From: an uncultured Clostridia bacterium
GTDB lineage: Bacteria > Bacillota > Clostridia > Lachnospirales > Lachnospiraceae
Direction: 5' to 3'
Assembly: GCA_945622055.1 (NCBI GenBank)
Contig: CALZBV010000058.1
Location: 1-11,604 of the forward strand
Length of the DNA stretch: 11,604 nucleotides
Shown here: positions 1-6,907 of the stretch, one piece after another
How positions within the stretch are numbered: position 1 is the first letter of the stretch
How the letters are laid out: each line of letters opens with the position of its first letter
Notes under the pieces: model-generated
What the model saw: only the letters and a program-made list of their open reading frames with translations
The model's database searches: none
Told to the model about the DNA's origin: nothing
Translations under genes and position numbers: made by a program

Positions 1-46
1 TTTTACCGGTTTTATTGTATATGAGCGTAAGGAGAATAATCCATAG
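1..46 (+). CDS. Possible 3' end of an upstream gene (partial, ambiguous frame)
   Basis: Two plus-strand frames are open from the left edge. One reads FTGFIVYERKENNP and stops at TAG 44-46, leaving 15 bases with a GAGGGAAG ribosome site before the next ATG. The other reads LPVLLYMSVRRIIHRKEGSL and stops at TGA 63-65, overlapping the next ATG as ATGA. Either would fit an operon junction. The first is slightly favoured because the ribosome site then lies outside the gene. No function can be assigned from so few residues. Confidence 0.3.
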   Translation, partial: FTGFIVYERKENNP

Positions 47-61
47 AAAAGAGGGAAGTCT

Positions 62-1816
62 ATGAGCTACTATTATTCAACCAACGTAAATGTTCAGGTA
101 CTTATGGCATTACTAAAGGAACATCAGATAAGAAAGGTGATTGCATCACCGGGGACAACGAATCTTGAGTTTATGGCAAGCCTGCAGCAGGATGATTTCT
201 TTGAGGTATTTTCCTGTGTGGATGAACGTAGTGCGGCATATATGGCATGCGGACTTGCAGCAGAAACGGGGGAGCCGGTTGTTATTACCTGTACAGAGGC
301 GACTGCTTCAAGAAACTACTATTCCGGTATGACAGAGGCATATCATAGAAAGCTTCCGGTTTTAGCGGTTACCGGCCTTCATGAATATTCTTATGTCGGA
401 CACTTAGAGCCTCAGGTCATTGACAGAAGTGTTTCTCCAAACGATTCCATGCGCAGAAAAATCAACCTGCCTGTGATTAAGGATGAAAATGATGTGAAGC
501 AAAGTGAGCTTTTAATCAATACGGCTATTTTGGAGCTAAAGCGACATGGAGGTGGTCCGGTACATATCAATATGCCTTGGGGTGGACCTAAGTTTGATTT
601 CTCTGTGCGGAATCTTCCGAGTGTAAGAGTAATTCACCGCTTTACGCTGGATGATGTGTTACCGGAACTGAAAAACGAAAGGATTGCTGTCGTATGCGGT
701 TCGCATAAGGAATGGTCTGAGAGACAAAGAAAAGCAATTGATACATTCTGCGGAACGTATGATGCGGTAGTGTTCTGCGACCATGGAAGCAAGTATTACG
801 GGAAATATCGGGTACAGGCATCGTTGATTGCATATCAGAAGCTTAACTATGATATTTTGCAAAATATCGATATTGTCATTCATATCGGAGAAGAAATCGG
901 TGATGATACCTTTTCAAAGAAAATCAGAGCGGCAAAACAGACATGGCGTGTCAGTCCGGATGGAGAGATAAGAGATACATTCAAGAATCTTTCCAAAGTG
1001 TTTGAAATGCAGGAACATCAGTTTTTCGAAGTATATGCGAAAGCGACCGGAAACGAAAAGGATACCTATTACAAGGAATGCATCGCTTTATCGAAGAAAT
1101 TAAAGGAAAACCTTCCGGAGCTGCCGTTTTCGAGTATTTATGTTGCAGCTAAGGTCTCTGCAGGCCTGCCTGAAAACTCAGTAATTCACTTTGGTGTGAG
1201 TGATTCGATAAGAGCGTGGAATTTATTTGAGCTTCCGGCAACTGTGCGCTCAAGCTGCAATCTGGGCTGCCGGGGAATTGATGGATGTGTGTCTGCATTG
1301 ATAGGGGCTTCCTTTGCCGACAGGAACAAGCTGTATTTCGGTGTGGTGGGAGATTTGACATTCTTTTATGATATGAACTCGCTAGGCAATCGCCATGTAG
1401 GGAACAATCTCAGGCTTATTGTGGTAAACAATGATGGCGGGAATATCTTCCGGCACAACGGACATCCATCGCAGGTCTGGCTTGGTTTTGATGAAGCGAA
1501 TAAGTATATTGCAGCAGCGGGTCATTTCGGGAAGAAGTCTCCGGATTTGGTGAAGAATTATGCGGAGAATCTTGGTTTTGAATACTTAACTGCTTCGAAT
1601 ACAGCGGAGTTTGGAAAAGCACTGGAGCGTTTTGTGACTCCTGAGCTAACCGAAAAGCCTATGCTGTTTGAGATATTTACCGAGTCAAAAAATGACAGTA
1701 ATGCATTCCAGATGATGGCAAATCTTGATTTGGATGTAAAGGGACAGGCAAAGGCTGTTATTAAGCAGGTGCTGGGCGAAAAGGGGATAGCAACATTAAG
1801 AAAGATTATTAAATAG
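62..1816 (+). CDS. MenD-like thiamine-diphosphate-dependent enzyme
   Basis: This 584-residue cytoplasmic protein has the three-domain layout of ThDP decarboxylases/synthases and most resembles MenD (SEPHCHC synthase). Visible marks are DERSAAYMACGLA at about 54-66, where Glu55 is the expected cofactor-activating glutamate; a MenD-like RGIDGCVSALIGA stretch at about 404-416; and the ThDP/metal motif GDLTFFYDMNSLGNR at 430-444 followed by VNNDGGNIFR at 455-464. The MenD SPGSRS substrate loop is replaced by SPGTTN at 29-34, and no other menaquinone gene is visible. A different 2-oxo acid or acceptor is therefore inferred, perhaps for making an unusual sugar or acyl substituent for the surface polysaccharide. 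The start is supported by GAGGGAAG 5 bases or so upstream of ATG 62. The next gene, a flippase, follows on the same strand. The fold assignment is secure and the reaction is unknown. Confidence 0.85.
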   Translation: MSYYYSTNVNVQVLMALLKEHQIRKVIASPGTTNLEFMASLQQDDFFEVFSCVDERSAAYMACGLAAETGEPVVITCTEATASRNYYSGMTEAYHRKLPVLAVTGLHEYSYVGHLEPQVIDRSVSPNDSMRRKINLPVIKDENDVKQSELLINTAILELKRHGGGPVHINMPWGGPKFDFSVRNLPSVRVIHRFTLDDVLPELKNERIAVVCGSHKEWSERQRKAIDTFCGTYDAVVFCDHGSKYYGKYRVQASLIAYQKLNYDILQNIDIVIHIGEEIGDDTFSKKIRAAKQTWRVSPDGEIRDTFKNLSKVFEMQEHQFFEVYAKATGNEKDTYYKECIALSKKLKENLPELPFSSIYVAAKVSAGLPENSVIHFGVSDSIRAWNLFELPATVRSSCNLGCRGIDGCVSALIGASFADRNKLYFGVVGDLTFFYDMNSLGNRHVGNNLRLIVVNNDGGNIFRHNGHPSQVWLGFDEANKYIAAAGHFGKKSPDLVKNYAENLGFEYLTASNTAEFGKALERFVTPELTEKPMLFEIFTESKNDSNAFQMMANLDLDVKGQAKAVIKQVLGEKGIATLRKIIK

Positions 1817-1870
1817 CAGTCTCTGCAGTTCTATCTGTATTTGGTAAAGTGTAGGAGCTTTATACAGAAT

Positions 1871-1879
1871 GAGGTGAGG
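1871..1879 (+). promoter_or_regulatory. Ribosome binding site that sets the flippase start
   Basis: GAGGTGAGG ends 9 bases before TTG 1889 and 18 bases before ATG 1898. The spacing favours the TTG. A TTG at 1841 is also in frame but lacks a well-placed Shine-Dalgarno sequence. Confidence 0.55.
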
Positions 1880-1888
1880 AAATCGGTT

Positions 1889-3340
1889 TTGGAAAAGATG
1901 GAGAAGACAGAAAAAAAAGGAAGTCAGCCACAGAACAGAGTGCTTAAAGCAGGAGCAGGATATATCATAGGAAATTACCTGTTAAAGGGGATTACCTTTT
2001 TGTCGGCACCGATTTTTACGCGACTGCTGACGACGGAGGAATATGGAAATTTTGGCGCATATTTATCCTATGAAGGAATTTTATATATTATCCTCGGACT
2101 GGCATTACATTCCAGTATTACAAATGCAAAATATGAGTACAAAGAGAAATTTAATGAGTATGTGTCATCTTTGATTCTCCTTTCGGGGATAAGCACATGT
2201 ATTTGGCTTATTGCTGCCAATATGTTTTATGATGGCTATAGCAGTATGTTGGGACTGAGCAGGGTGATTGTCAATATTCTGATTTTCCATTGCTTTGGTT
2301 CGTCACTGTTTCAGCTTTTCAATTCCTATGTGAGTTTAAGTTACAGTGTAAAGTCCTATCTCCTGTTGACTTCTGTGAATGCATTGTCCAATATGGGGGT
2401 ATCCGTTGTTCTGATTTTGACGGTTTGTAAAGGCGACAGATTAATGGGGCGGATTCTTGGAGTGGCATTTCCTGTTATTGTGATTGCAGCATATATCTGC
2501 TATTATTTCTTTAAAATGAGCCGACCTGTAGTAAAGAAGCAATATTGGGCATATGCATTGCGGTACAGTATTCCGATTATTCCACACGGTATATCCCAGG
2601 TGATTTTGGCCTCTTTTGACCGTATCATGATAAAAAGAATGGTTGGAGCAGCGGAAGCAGGTTTGTATAGCTTTGCAGGAACCATCCAATCCATCGTTGT
2701 CGTTGTCAGTACGTCGTTAGATAAGGTTTGGAAGCCTTGGTTTTATGAGAAGATGGATGCAAAGGATTATACTTCTATCCGCAGGTATGCCTCTAAATAC
2801 ATGTTTGGTTTTGCACTGTTTGTTTCCATGGTGCTATTGGGAACTCCCGAGCTTGTCAAAATTTTGGGGGCAAGAGAGTATTGGAACACAACATCATGTA
2901 TAGTTCCTGTCATAATTGGAGCATATTTTTCATTTATTTATACGATACCGGTATATGTTGAGTATTTTTATAAAAAAACAAATTATATTGCTTTTGGAAG
3001 TGTGATGGCTGCCGCACTGAACATTGTGCTGAATTATTTTTGCATTCCGAAATATGGATACATTGCAGCTGCTTATACCACACTGATTACTTATTTTCTG
3101 TATTATGTATTTCATTATCTTTTGGCTAAAAAAATACACGGAAGAAGCCTCGTTTCGCTCCCTGTATTATTTCAATCCTCTTTTTTTGTCTGTCTTGCCG
3201 GAGGTACTGCCGTGTTGTTGGAAGAGATGCTGGTAATTCGCTGGCTGATAGATATTGTAATCGGGTTCTTGGGACTATATTGGGCGGAAAAGAGCTTCGG
3301 ACTGGTTCGTGTTGTGAAAAGAAAACTGAAGAAAAGTTAG
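1889..3340 (+). CDS. Wzx-type oligosaccharide flippase (MATE/MOP superfamily membrane protein)
   Basis: This is a polytopic membrane protein of about 483 residues with repeated 20-residue hydrophobic segments along its whole length, consistent with 12-14 helices. The N-terminus has the family pattern: a GAGYIIGNYLLKG-like first helix, then FTRLLTTEEYGNFGAY. A basic tail follows the last helix. Members of this family move undecaprenyl-diphosphate-linked repeat units across the cytoplasmic membrane in Wzx/Wzy-type capsule or exopolysaccharide synthesis. Neighbouring glycosyltransferases and a sugar-phosphate transferase further right support that role. The start is ambiguous. TTG 1889 is chosen because of the GAGGTGAGG site 9 bases upstream; ATG 1898 and TTG 1841 are alternatives. 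The gene lies 72 bases after the ThDP enzyme and 19 bases before the next chosen start, so co-transcription is likely. No Wzy polymerase is visible in the window. Confidence 0.88.
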   Translation: MEKMEKTEKKGSQPQNRVLKAGAGYIIGNYLLKGITFLSAPIFTRLLTTEEYGNFGAYLSYEGILYIILGLALHSSITNAKYEYKEKFNEYVSSLILLSGISTCIWLIAANMFYDGYSSMLGLSRVIVNILIFHCFGSSLFQLFNSYVSLSYSVKSYLLLTSVNALSNMGVSVVLILTVCKGDRLMGRILGVAFPVIVIAAYICYYFFKMSRPVVKKQYWAYALRYSIPIIPHGISQVILASFDRIMIKRMVGAAEAGLYSFAGTIQSIVVVVSTSLDKVWKPWFYEKMDAKDYTSIRRYASKYMFGFALFVSMVLLGTPELVKILGAREYWNTTSCIVPVIIGAYFSFIYTIPVYVEYFYKKTNYIAFGSVMAAALNIVLNYFCIPKYGYIAAAYTTLITYFLYYVFHYLLAKKIHGRSLVSLPVLFQSSFFVCLAGGTAVLLEEMLVIRWLIDIVIGFLGLYWAEKSFGLVRVVKRKLKKS

Positions 3341-3344
3341 GGTG

Positions 3345-3350
3345 AGAAGG
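3345..3350 (+). promoter_or_regulatory. Ribosome binding site that sets the GT4 start
   Basis: AGAAGG is 9 bases from ATG 3360 but only 3 from ATG 3354, and it lies downstream of the in-frame GTG 3342. Normal spacing therefore favours ATG 3360. Confidence 0.45.
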
Positions 3351-3359
3351 AAAATGACT

Positions 3360-4499
3360 ATGCAAAGGGAGCTAAACTTTGTCGAAAAATGGGATAAGAG
3401 AGGTCGGAGCTATACCTGGTCGGGGACATCATATGGGTTGTTTCAGGCACTTGAGCAGGAAGGAATTACATTATTCGATATTCCGATAAATGAAAAAAAG
3501 TGTGTTAAGCTTAAATATTATTTGCTGAGAGCCCTGTTGAAAATCACCAAAAAAAATGATTTTGAGGTCTCAATGATCAGACAGGCAGAAAAGCAGCTGG
3601 CCGGAAATAAAAAAATGAAGGAAAACATTCCTACACTCATGTTTACTCAGTACCGTTCGAAGTATACGAAGGACGCGTATGCTTTTATTGACTTTTCTGT
3701 GCCGTATTTGCTTGAATTGCGAAAGAATCAAAAGGAGCTCATGGATTTCACACCGCTGAATAATGGAATTCCGGAGAAGTATGTTTCTGAAAGAAAAGCC
3801 ATCGTGGACGAGTGGACCGGGGAATGCAGGGGAATCTTTACCATGTCTTCCTTTCTGGCGAAGGATTTTACGGAACGCTTGGGAATTCCGGAAAGAAAAG
3901 TGCACTGTGTAGGCGGTGGGTGTAATGTAGATATTTCAAAAATAGACGGAAGTCAGAGGGATGGTAATAAATTTCTTTTTGTAGGAAGAGACTGGGAACG
4001 AAAAAACGGTCCGCTTGTTACAGAAGCATTTCAAAAGGTTCACGAAAAGTATCCTAAGACAGAGCTATATATTCTTGGTCCGGAAACGGAGCCGTCCTGT
4101 GTCAAAGGAAGGGATGGAATTCACTTTGTCGGACCTACCGGCTATCAGGATACGTTGAAGTACTATAATAAGTGTGACTTTTTTGTAATGCCGTCAAGGT
4201 GTGAGGCATATGGTCTGGTTTTTGGAGAGGCATTAATATTTGGCCTCCCGTGTATTGCAAAAAACGCATTTGCCATGCCGGAGTTTATAGAAGAGGATAA
4301 TAACGGCTATCTGATACAACGTGATGATGTTGACGAGCTGTGTATGACAATGGAAAAGCTGCTGGAAAATAAAGAGCGGCTGAAGAAAAATGTGGAAAAC
4401 AGCAGATTGTCCTATATGGAGATGTATTCCTGGAAAACGGTAGCCCAAAAAATGATTGCTGTCATGGAGAAGGACGGATATTGGAAGCTTCCCGGGTAA
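3360..4499 (+). CDS. GT4-family glycosyltransferase (GT-B fold)
   Basis: This cytoplasmic protein of about 379 residues has a C-terminal Glycos_transf_1 domain. FVGRDWERKNG (about 207-217) is the usual opening of the nucleotide-sugar-binding half. CDFFVMPSRCEAYGLVFGE (about 272-290) carries the retaining EX7E motif at Glu282/Glu290. This is followed by GLPCIAKNAFAMPEFI and then NGYLI, which is typical of GT4. The N-terminal half (GRSYTWSGTSYGL) would bind the acceptor and is more divergent. The protein is predicted to add one sugar, with retention of configuration, to the lipid-linked repeat unit. Donor and linkage cannot be read. The start is uncertain among GTG 3342, ATG 3354 and ATG 3360. 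It is the last gene of the left operon and converges on the pqqD-like gene with only 49 bases between the stops and no clear terminator. Confidence 0.87.
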   Translation: MQRELNFVEKWDKRGRSYTWSGTSYGLFQALEQEGITLFDIPINEKKCVKLKYYLLRALLKITKKNDFEVSMIRQAEKQLAGNKKMKENIPTLMFTQYRSKYTKDAYAFIDFSVPYLLELRKNQKELMDFTPLNNGIPEKYVSERKAIVDEWTGECRGIFTMSSFLAKDFTERLGIPERKVHCVGGGCNVDISKIDGSQRDGNKFLFVGRDWERKNGPLVTEAFQKVHEKYPKTELYILGPETEPSCVKGRDGIHFVGPTGYQDTLKYYNKCDFFVMPSRCEAYGLVFGEALIFGLPCIAKNAFAMPEFIEEDNNGYLIQRDDVDELCMTMEKLLENKERLKKNVENSRLSYMEMYSWKTVAQKMIAVMEKDGYWKLPG

Positions 4500-4548
4500 G
4501 CTCCTGTATAGGGGAGATGTAGGATTAACGGTGTGTGAAAATAGCGCC

Positions 4549-4815
4549 TCACTCAATAAATCCATATGACTGCAGCTTCTCCAAAAAGGAGAGCACAGAG
4601 GCTTCACACTCTTCTTCTGCTACATCGTATTCGGATAAAAGCCGACGGATGATTTCATCAACGGTAATGTCATCCTGGATGAGATCCCAGATGTCATTTC
4701 CCGTTCCGCGGATCATGAAATATTTACCGGTTGCAAAATCAATCATGACTTTCTCGCCGGCAAGGTCGGTAACATTCAGTTTTTTTAACATGTGGATGGT
4801 AGTGGTTCTGTCCAT
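4549..4815 (-). CDS. PqqD-family small protein (RiPP recognition element-like)
   Basis: This 88-residue protein fits the PqqD/RRE fold. The core runs from GEKVMIDFATGKYFMI (about 20-35) into TGNDIWDLI (38-46), matching the family pattern of a beta-hairpin followed by 'tg..iW.ll'. Helices then cover about 51-64 and 67-82 (SVLSFLEKLQSYGFIE ending). PqqD proteins bind the leader peptide of a ribosomally made peptide and present it to a modifying enzyme. Lasso-peptide B1 proteins and several sugar-locus proteins share the fold. ATG 4815 is chosen because GGAGGG lies 6 bases upstream on the minus strand; the frame stays open further upstream but lacks support. It is transcribed leftward, against all polysaccharide genes, from its own sigma-A-type promoter. 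Family assignment is firm. Its partner is unknown, but a B2 peptidase, nucleotidyltransferase and kinase of matching type lie to the right. Confidence 0.85.
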   Translation of the reverse strand: MDRTTTIHMLKKLNVTDLAGEKVMIDFATGKYFMIRGTGNDIWDLIQDDITVDEIIRRLLSEYDVAEEECEASVLSFLEKLQSYGFIE

Positions 4816-4821
4816 GGATAT

Positions 4822-4827
4822 CCCTCC
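4822..4827 (-). promoter_or_regulatory. Ribosome binding site of the PqqD-family gene
   Basis: The minus strand reads GGAGGG with a 6-base spacer to ATG 4815. This is a near-consensus site that settles the start against longer in-frame extensions. Confidence 0.75.
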
Positions 4828-4846
4828 GTTGTCATTTTCTAGTTTA

Positions 4847-4875
4847 AGTATAATGATAAAGTGAAAAAAAGGCAA
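4847..4875 (-). promoter_or_regulatory. Predicted sigma-A promoter of the PqqD-family gene
   Basis: On the minus strand TTGCCT (4875-4870) is followed after 17 bases by TATACT (4852-4847). Initiation would be about 30 bases upstream of the start codon. It lies back to back with the plus-strand promoter at 4890-4919; the two -35 boxes are separated by 14 bases. Confidence 0.6.
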
Positions 4876-4889
4876 GAAAAATTTTGGAG

Positions 4890-4919
4890 TTGTTACAAGA
4901 TGGAAAAAAGTATTATAAT
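4890..4919 (+). promoter_or_regulatory. Predicted sigma-A promoter of the GT2-to-sugar-transferase operon
   Basis: TTGTTA (4890-4895) is followed after 18 bases by a perfect TATAAT (4914-4919). Initiation near 4925 gives a leader of about 30 bases before ATG 4955. It would drive the five-gene run to the terminator at 9974-10000. Confidence 0.65.
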
Positions 4920-4942
4920 TACAAGTAAGACAGATGCTTGTC

Positions 4943-4948
4943 GGGAGG
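4943..4948 (+). promoter_or_regulatory. Ribosome binding site that sets the first GT2 start
   Basis: GGGAGG is 6 bases before ATG 4955. The in-frame ATG at 4934 would sit only about 9 bases from the predicted transcription start and has no ribosome site, so 4955 is preferred. Confidence 0.7.
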
Positions 4949-4954
4949 CGTGAA

Positions 4955-5932
4955 ATGGTAAAGGTAAGTGTAATCGTTCCGGTGTACAATACAAGTCAGT
5001 ACCTTGTACGTTGTATGGAGGCACTGGTCAATCAGACATTGGGTGAAATTGAAATACTTGCCGTAAATGACGGCTCGACAGACAATTCGCTTGAGATTTT
5101 GAAACGATACGAGGAGCAGTATCCGGGTAAGGTCAGGGTGCTGACAAAGGAGAACGGCGGACAGGCGACGGCCAGAAACCTCGGGATTCGGGAAAGTAAG
5201 GGAGAGTATATCGGGTTTGCCGATTCGGATGACTGTGTGGACCGGACCATTTTTGAGAAGCTGTACCGGCTGGCAAAGAAGGACGACAGCGATATGGTGG
5301 AATGCCATTATCATTACCTTCAGGAAACCGGAGGGAAGAAAAAAGAGCTGAAGACGCGTGGCAATATCCGTGCGTACGGAAACAGAAAGAACATGTTCAT
5401 TGATCCGCAGGTCTCACCGTGGAACAAGCTGTACCGGAGAGAAGTATTGCAAAAGGGAGAGGTGACTTTCCCGGAAGGGCTGATATACGAGGATACGGCA
5501 TTCTATATCAAGTCAATTCCTTTTGTGGAGAAAGAATCTTACCTTGCGGAGCATCTGGTGTATTATTATCTGCGGGGAAGCTCAACCATGAATGCCAATA
5601 AGAGCCGGAAGGTCGCTGATATTTTTGCAGTTCTGGGAGACATTCTTGATTTTTACAAAACCAAGGGTTTTTATGAAGAATACCGCGAGGAACTGGAGTA
5701 TTTCTGTGTAAAGATTCTGCTGTGCAGCTCCCTGAGCCGTGTTGGAAGGGTGACGGACCATGCATTGAAGGAGGAGCTGCTTTCCGAAACCTTTCGGTTT
5801 GTAAAAGAGAATTTTCCGGGCTATCGCAGGAATAAGTACTTTTCCGGGAAGATTGGCTGCTATATTCGTTTTGTCAATCGAAGCAACAGCAGATGGATTT
5901 CAACCGTGCTCGGAAGGATAATGAAGGGGTAA
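4955..5932 (+). CDS. GT2-family glycosyltransferase (GT-A fold, EpsJ-like)
   Basis: This 325-residue inverting glycosyltransferase begins with the standard GT-A signature VSVIVPVYN (about 4-12). It has NDGSTD at 38-43 for nucleotide binding, NGGQATARNLGI at about 67-78, and the DXD-type metal site ADSDDCVD at 89-96. SPWNKLYRR (about 154-162) and LIYEDTAF (about 176-183) are typical of the capsule/exopolysaccharide GT2 branch and include likely catalytic acidic residues. The C-terminal part is helical and not membrane spanning, so the enzyme should act at the inner face of the membrane on lipid-linked acceptors. ATG 4955 is chosen for its GGGAGG site and because the upstream ATG is nearly at the mRNA 5' end. 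It is the first gene of the rightward operon. The sugar donor cannot be told from sequence alone. Confidence 0.9.
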   Translation: MVKVSVIVPVYNTSQYLVRCMEALVNQTLGEIEILAVNDGSTDNSLEILKRYEEQYPGKVRVLTKENGGQATARNLGIRESKGEYIGFADSDDCVDRTIFEKLYRLAKKDDSDMVECHYHYLQETGGKKKELKTRGNIRAYGNRKNMFIDPQVSPWNKLYRREVLQKGEVTFPEGLIYEDTAFYIKSIPFVEKESYLAEHLVYYYLRGSSTMNANKSRKVADIFAVLGDILDFYKTKGFYEEYREELEYFCVKILLCSSLSRVGRVTDHALKEELLSETFRFVKENFPGYRRNKYFSGKIGCYIRFVNRSNSRWISTVLGRIMKG

Positions 5933-5936
5933 GCAT

Positions 5937-6866
5937 ATGAAAATATCAGTAGCAATGGCAACCTATAAAGGAGCCGGGTTTGTCGTGGAGCAGATGGAAT
6001 CCATCCGCACACAGACACGGGCGGTAGATGAAGTGATCATCTGTGATGACCGGTCCCCGGATCAAACGGCTGAAGTGATAGAAAAATATATCAGTGAGCA
6101 TCATCTGGAGGGTTCCTGGCACCTTGAGGTGAATTCGGAGAATCTGGGCTATGCGTCCAATTTTATCGGGGCCTTAAAGAAGACAACCGGAGATTTGATT
6201 TTTTTCTGTGACCAGGATGACATCTGGCTTCCAAACCGTGTGGCTGAGATGGAAGCCATTATGACAGAGAATCAGGGTATCCTGCTGCTCGGTTCCGAGT
6301 TCGAACCGTTTTCTGATTCTTCGGATGCACTTGAGGTCCCTAAGTGGGAACTGAAACAGCAGAAGAATGATAAATCGCTGGAAAAGAAATCCTTCTGTGC
6401 TCCTAATATTTTTATCGGGAGTCAGGGCTGTACGATGTGTATGCGAAGAGAACTGTTGGACCGTATCATGGATTACTGGTATCCCGGATGGGCACACGAT
6501 GAATTTGTATGGAAGCTGGCACTTTGTCTGGACGGGCTGTATATGTATCATGCGTATACTCTGCGAAGAAGGCTTCATTCGGCGAATGCATCGCTGAATA
6601 AGATGCACCGGCTTGAGACGAGGGTAAAGTTTCTGGAGGAGCTGATCCGGAGCCATGAGGCGACGCTTGCGTTTGCAAAGGCGCATGGACTTGACCGGAA
6701 GAAGATAAATCTTCTGGAACAGAATGTCAAAGCAACGAAAATGAGGGTAGATCTTTTAAGAGATAAAAAATACCTGAATACTGTGAAGCTTTTGTTCGGG
6801 TATTCACACTGCTATCATAAAAAACGCTCTATCCCTGTGGAGCTTTTCATGGCAATGAAGCAGTGA
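5937..6866 (+). CDS. GT2-family glycosyltransferase (rhamnosyltransferase-like)
   Basis: This 309-residue GT-A protein begins with ISVAMATYKGAGFVVEQ, characteristic of the rhamnosyl/galactosyl-transferase-like branch of GT2. It has ICDDRSPDQT at about 35-44, the metal-binding FFCDQDDIW at 89-97, WAHDEF at about 185-190 with a probable acid/base Asp-Glu pair, and RRRLHSANAS at about 210-219, the usual terminal substrate loop of these enzymes. It likely adds a sugar to the growing lipid-linked unit. Rhamnose is only a family-based suggestion, and no dTDP-rhamnose genes are in the window. Its ATG comes 4 bases after the preceding stop, and AAGGGG inside the end of the previous gene serves as ribosome site, so translation is probably coupled. 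Confidence 0.88.
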   Translation: MKISVAMATYKGAGFVVEQMESIRTQTRAVDEVIICDDRSPDQTAEVIEKYISEHHLEGSWHLEVNSENLGYASNFIGALKKTTGDLIFFCDQDDIWLPNRVAEMEAIMTENQGILLLGSEFEPFSDSSDALEVPKWELKQQKNDKSLEKKSFCAPNIFIGSQGCTMCMRRELLDRIMDYWYPGWAHDEFVWKLALCLDGLYMYHAYTLRRRLHSANASLNKMHRLETRVKFLEELIRSHEATLAFAKAHGLDRKKINLLEQNVKATKMRVDLLRDKKYLNTVKLLFGYSHCYHKKRSIPVELFMAMKQ

Positions 6867-6894
6867 CAGGTGGAGTGGAAGCATGACGTGCAGA

Positions 6895-6900
6895 AAGGAA
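6895..6900 (+). promoter_or_regulatory. Ribosome binding site supporting a TTG start
   Basis: AAGGAA lies 7 bases before TTG 6908. An in-frame stop at 6884-6886 rules out any earlier start for the nucleotidyltransferase-like gene apart from this region. Confidence 0.65.
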
Positions 6901-6907
6901 AGCAAAC

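Noticed and set aside
4488..4504. Short inverted repeat AGCTT...AAGCT at the end of the GT4 gene
   Set aside because: It has only a 5-bp stem, partly inside the coding sequence, with no T run; it is not a credible terminator.
4829..4854. Second possible plus-strand promoter (TTGTCA and TATAAT)
   Set aside because: The spacer is only 14 bases, too short for a sigma-A promoter; the pair at 4890-4919 is far better.
4535..4864. Plus-strand open frame of about 109 codons
   Set aside because: It is antisense to the PqqD-family gene, which has family motifs, a near-consensus ribosome site and a promoter; this frame has none.
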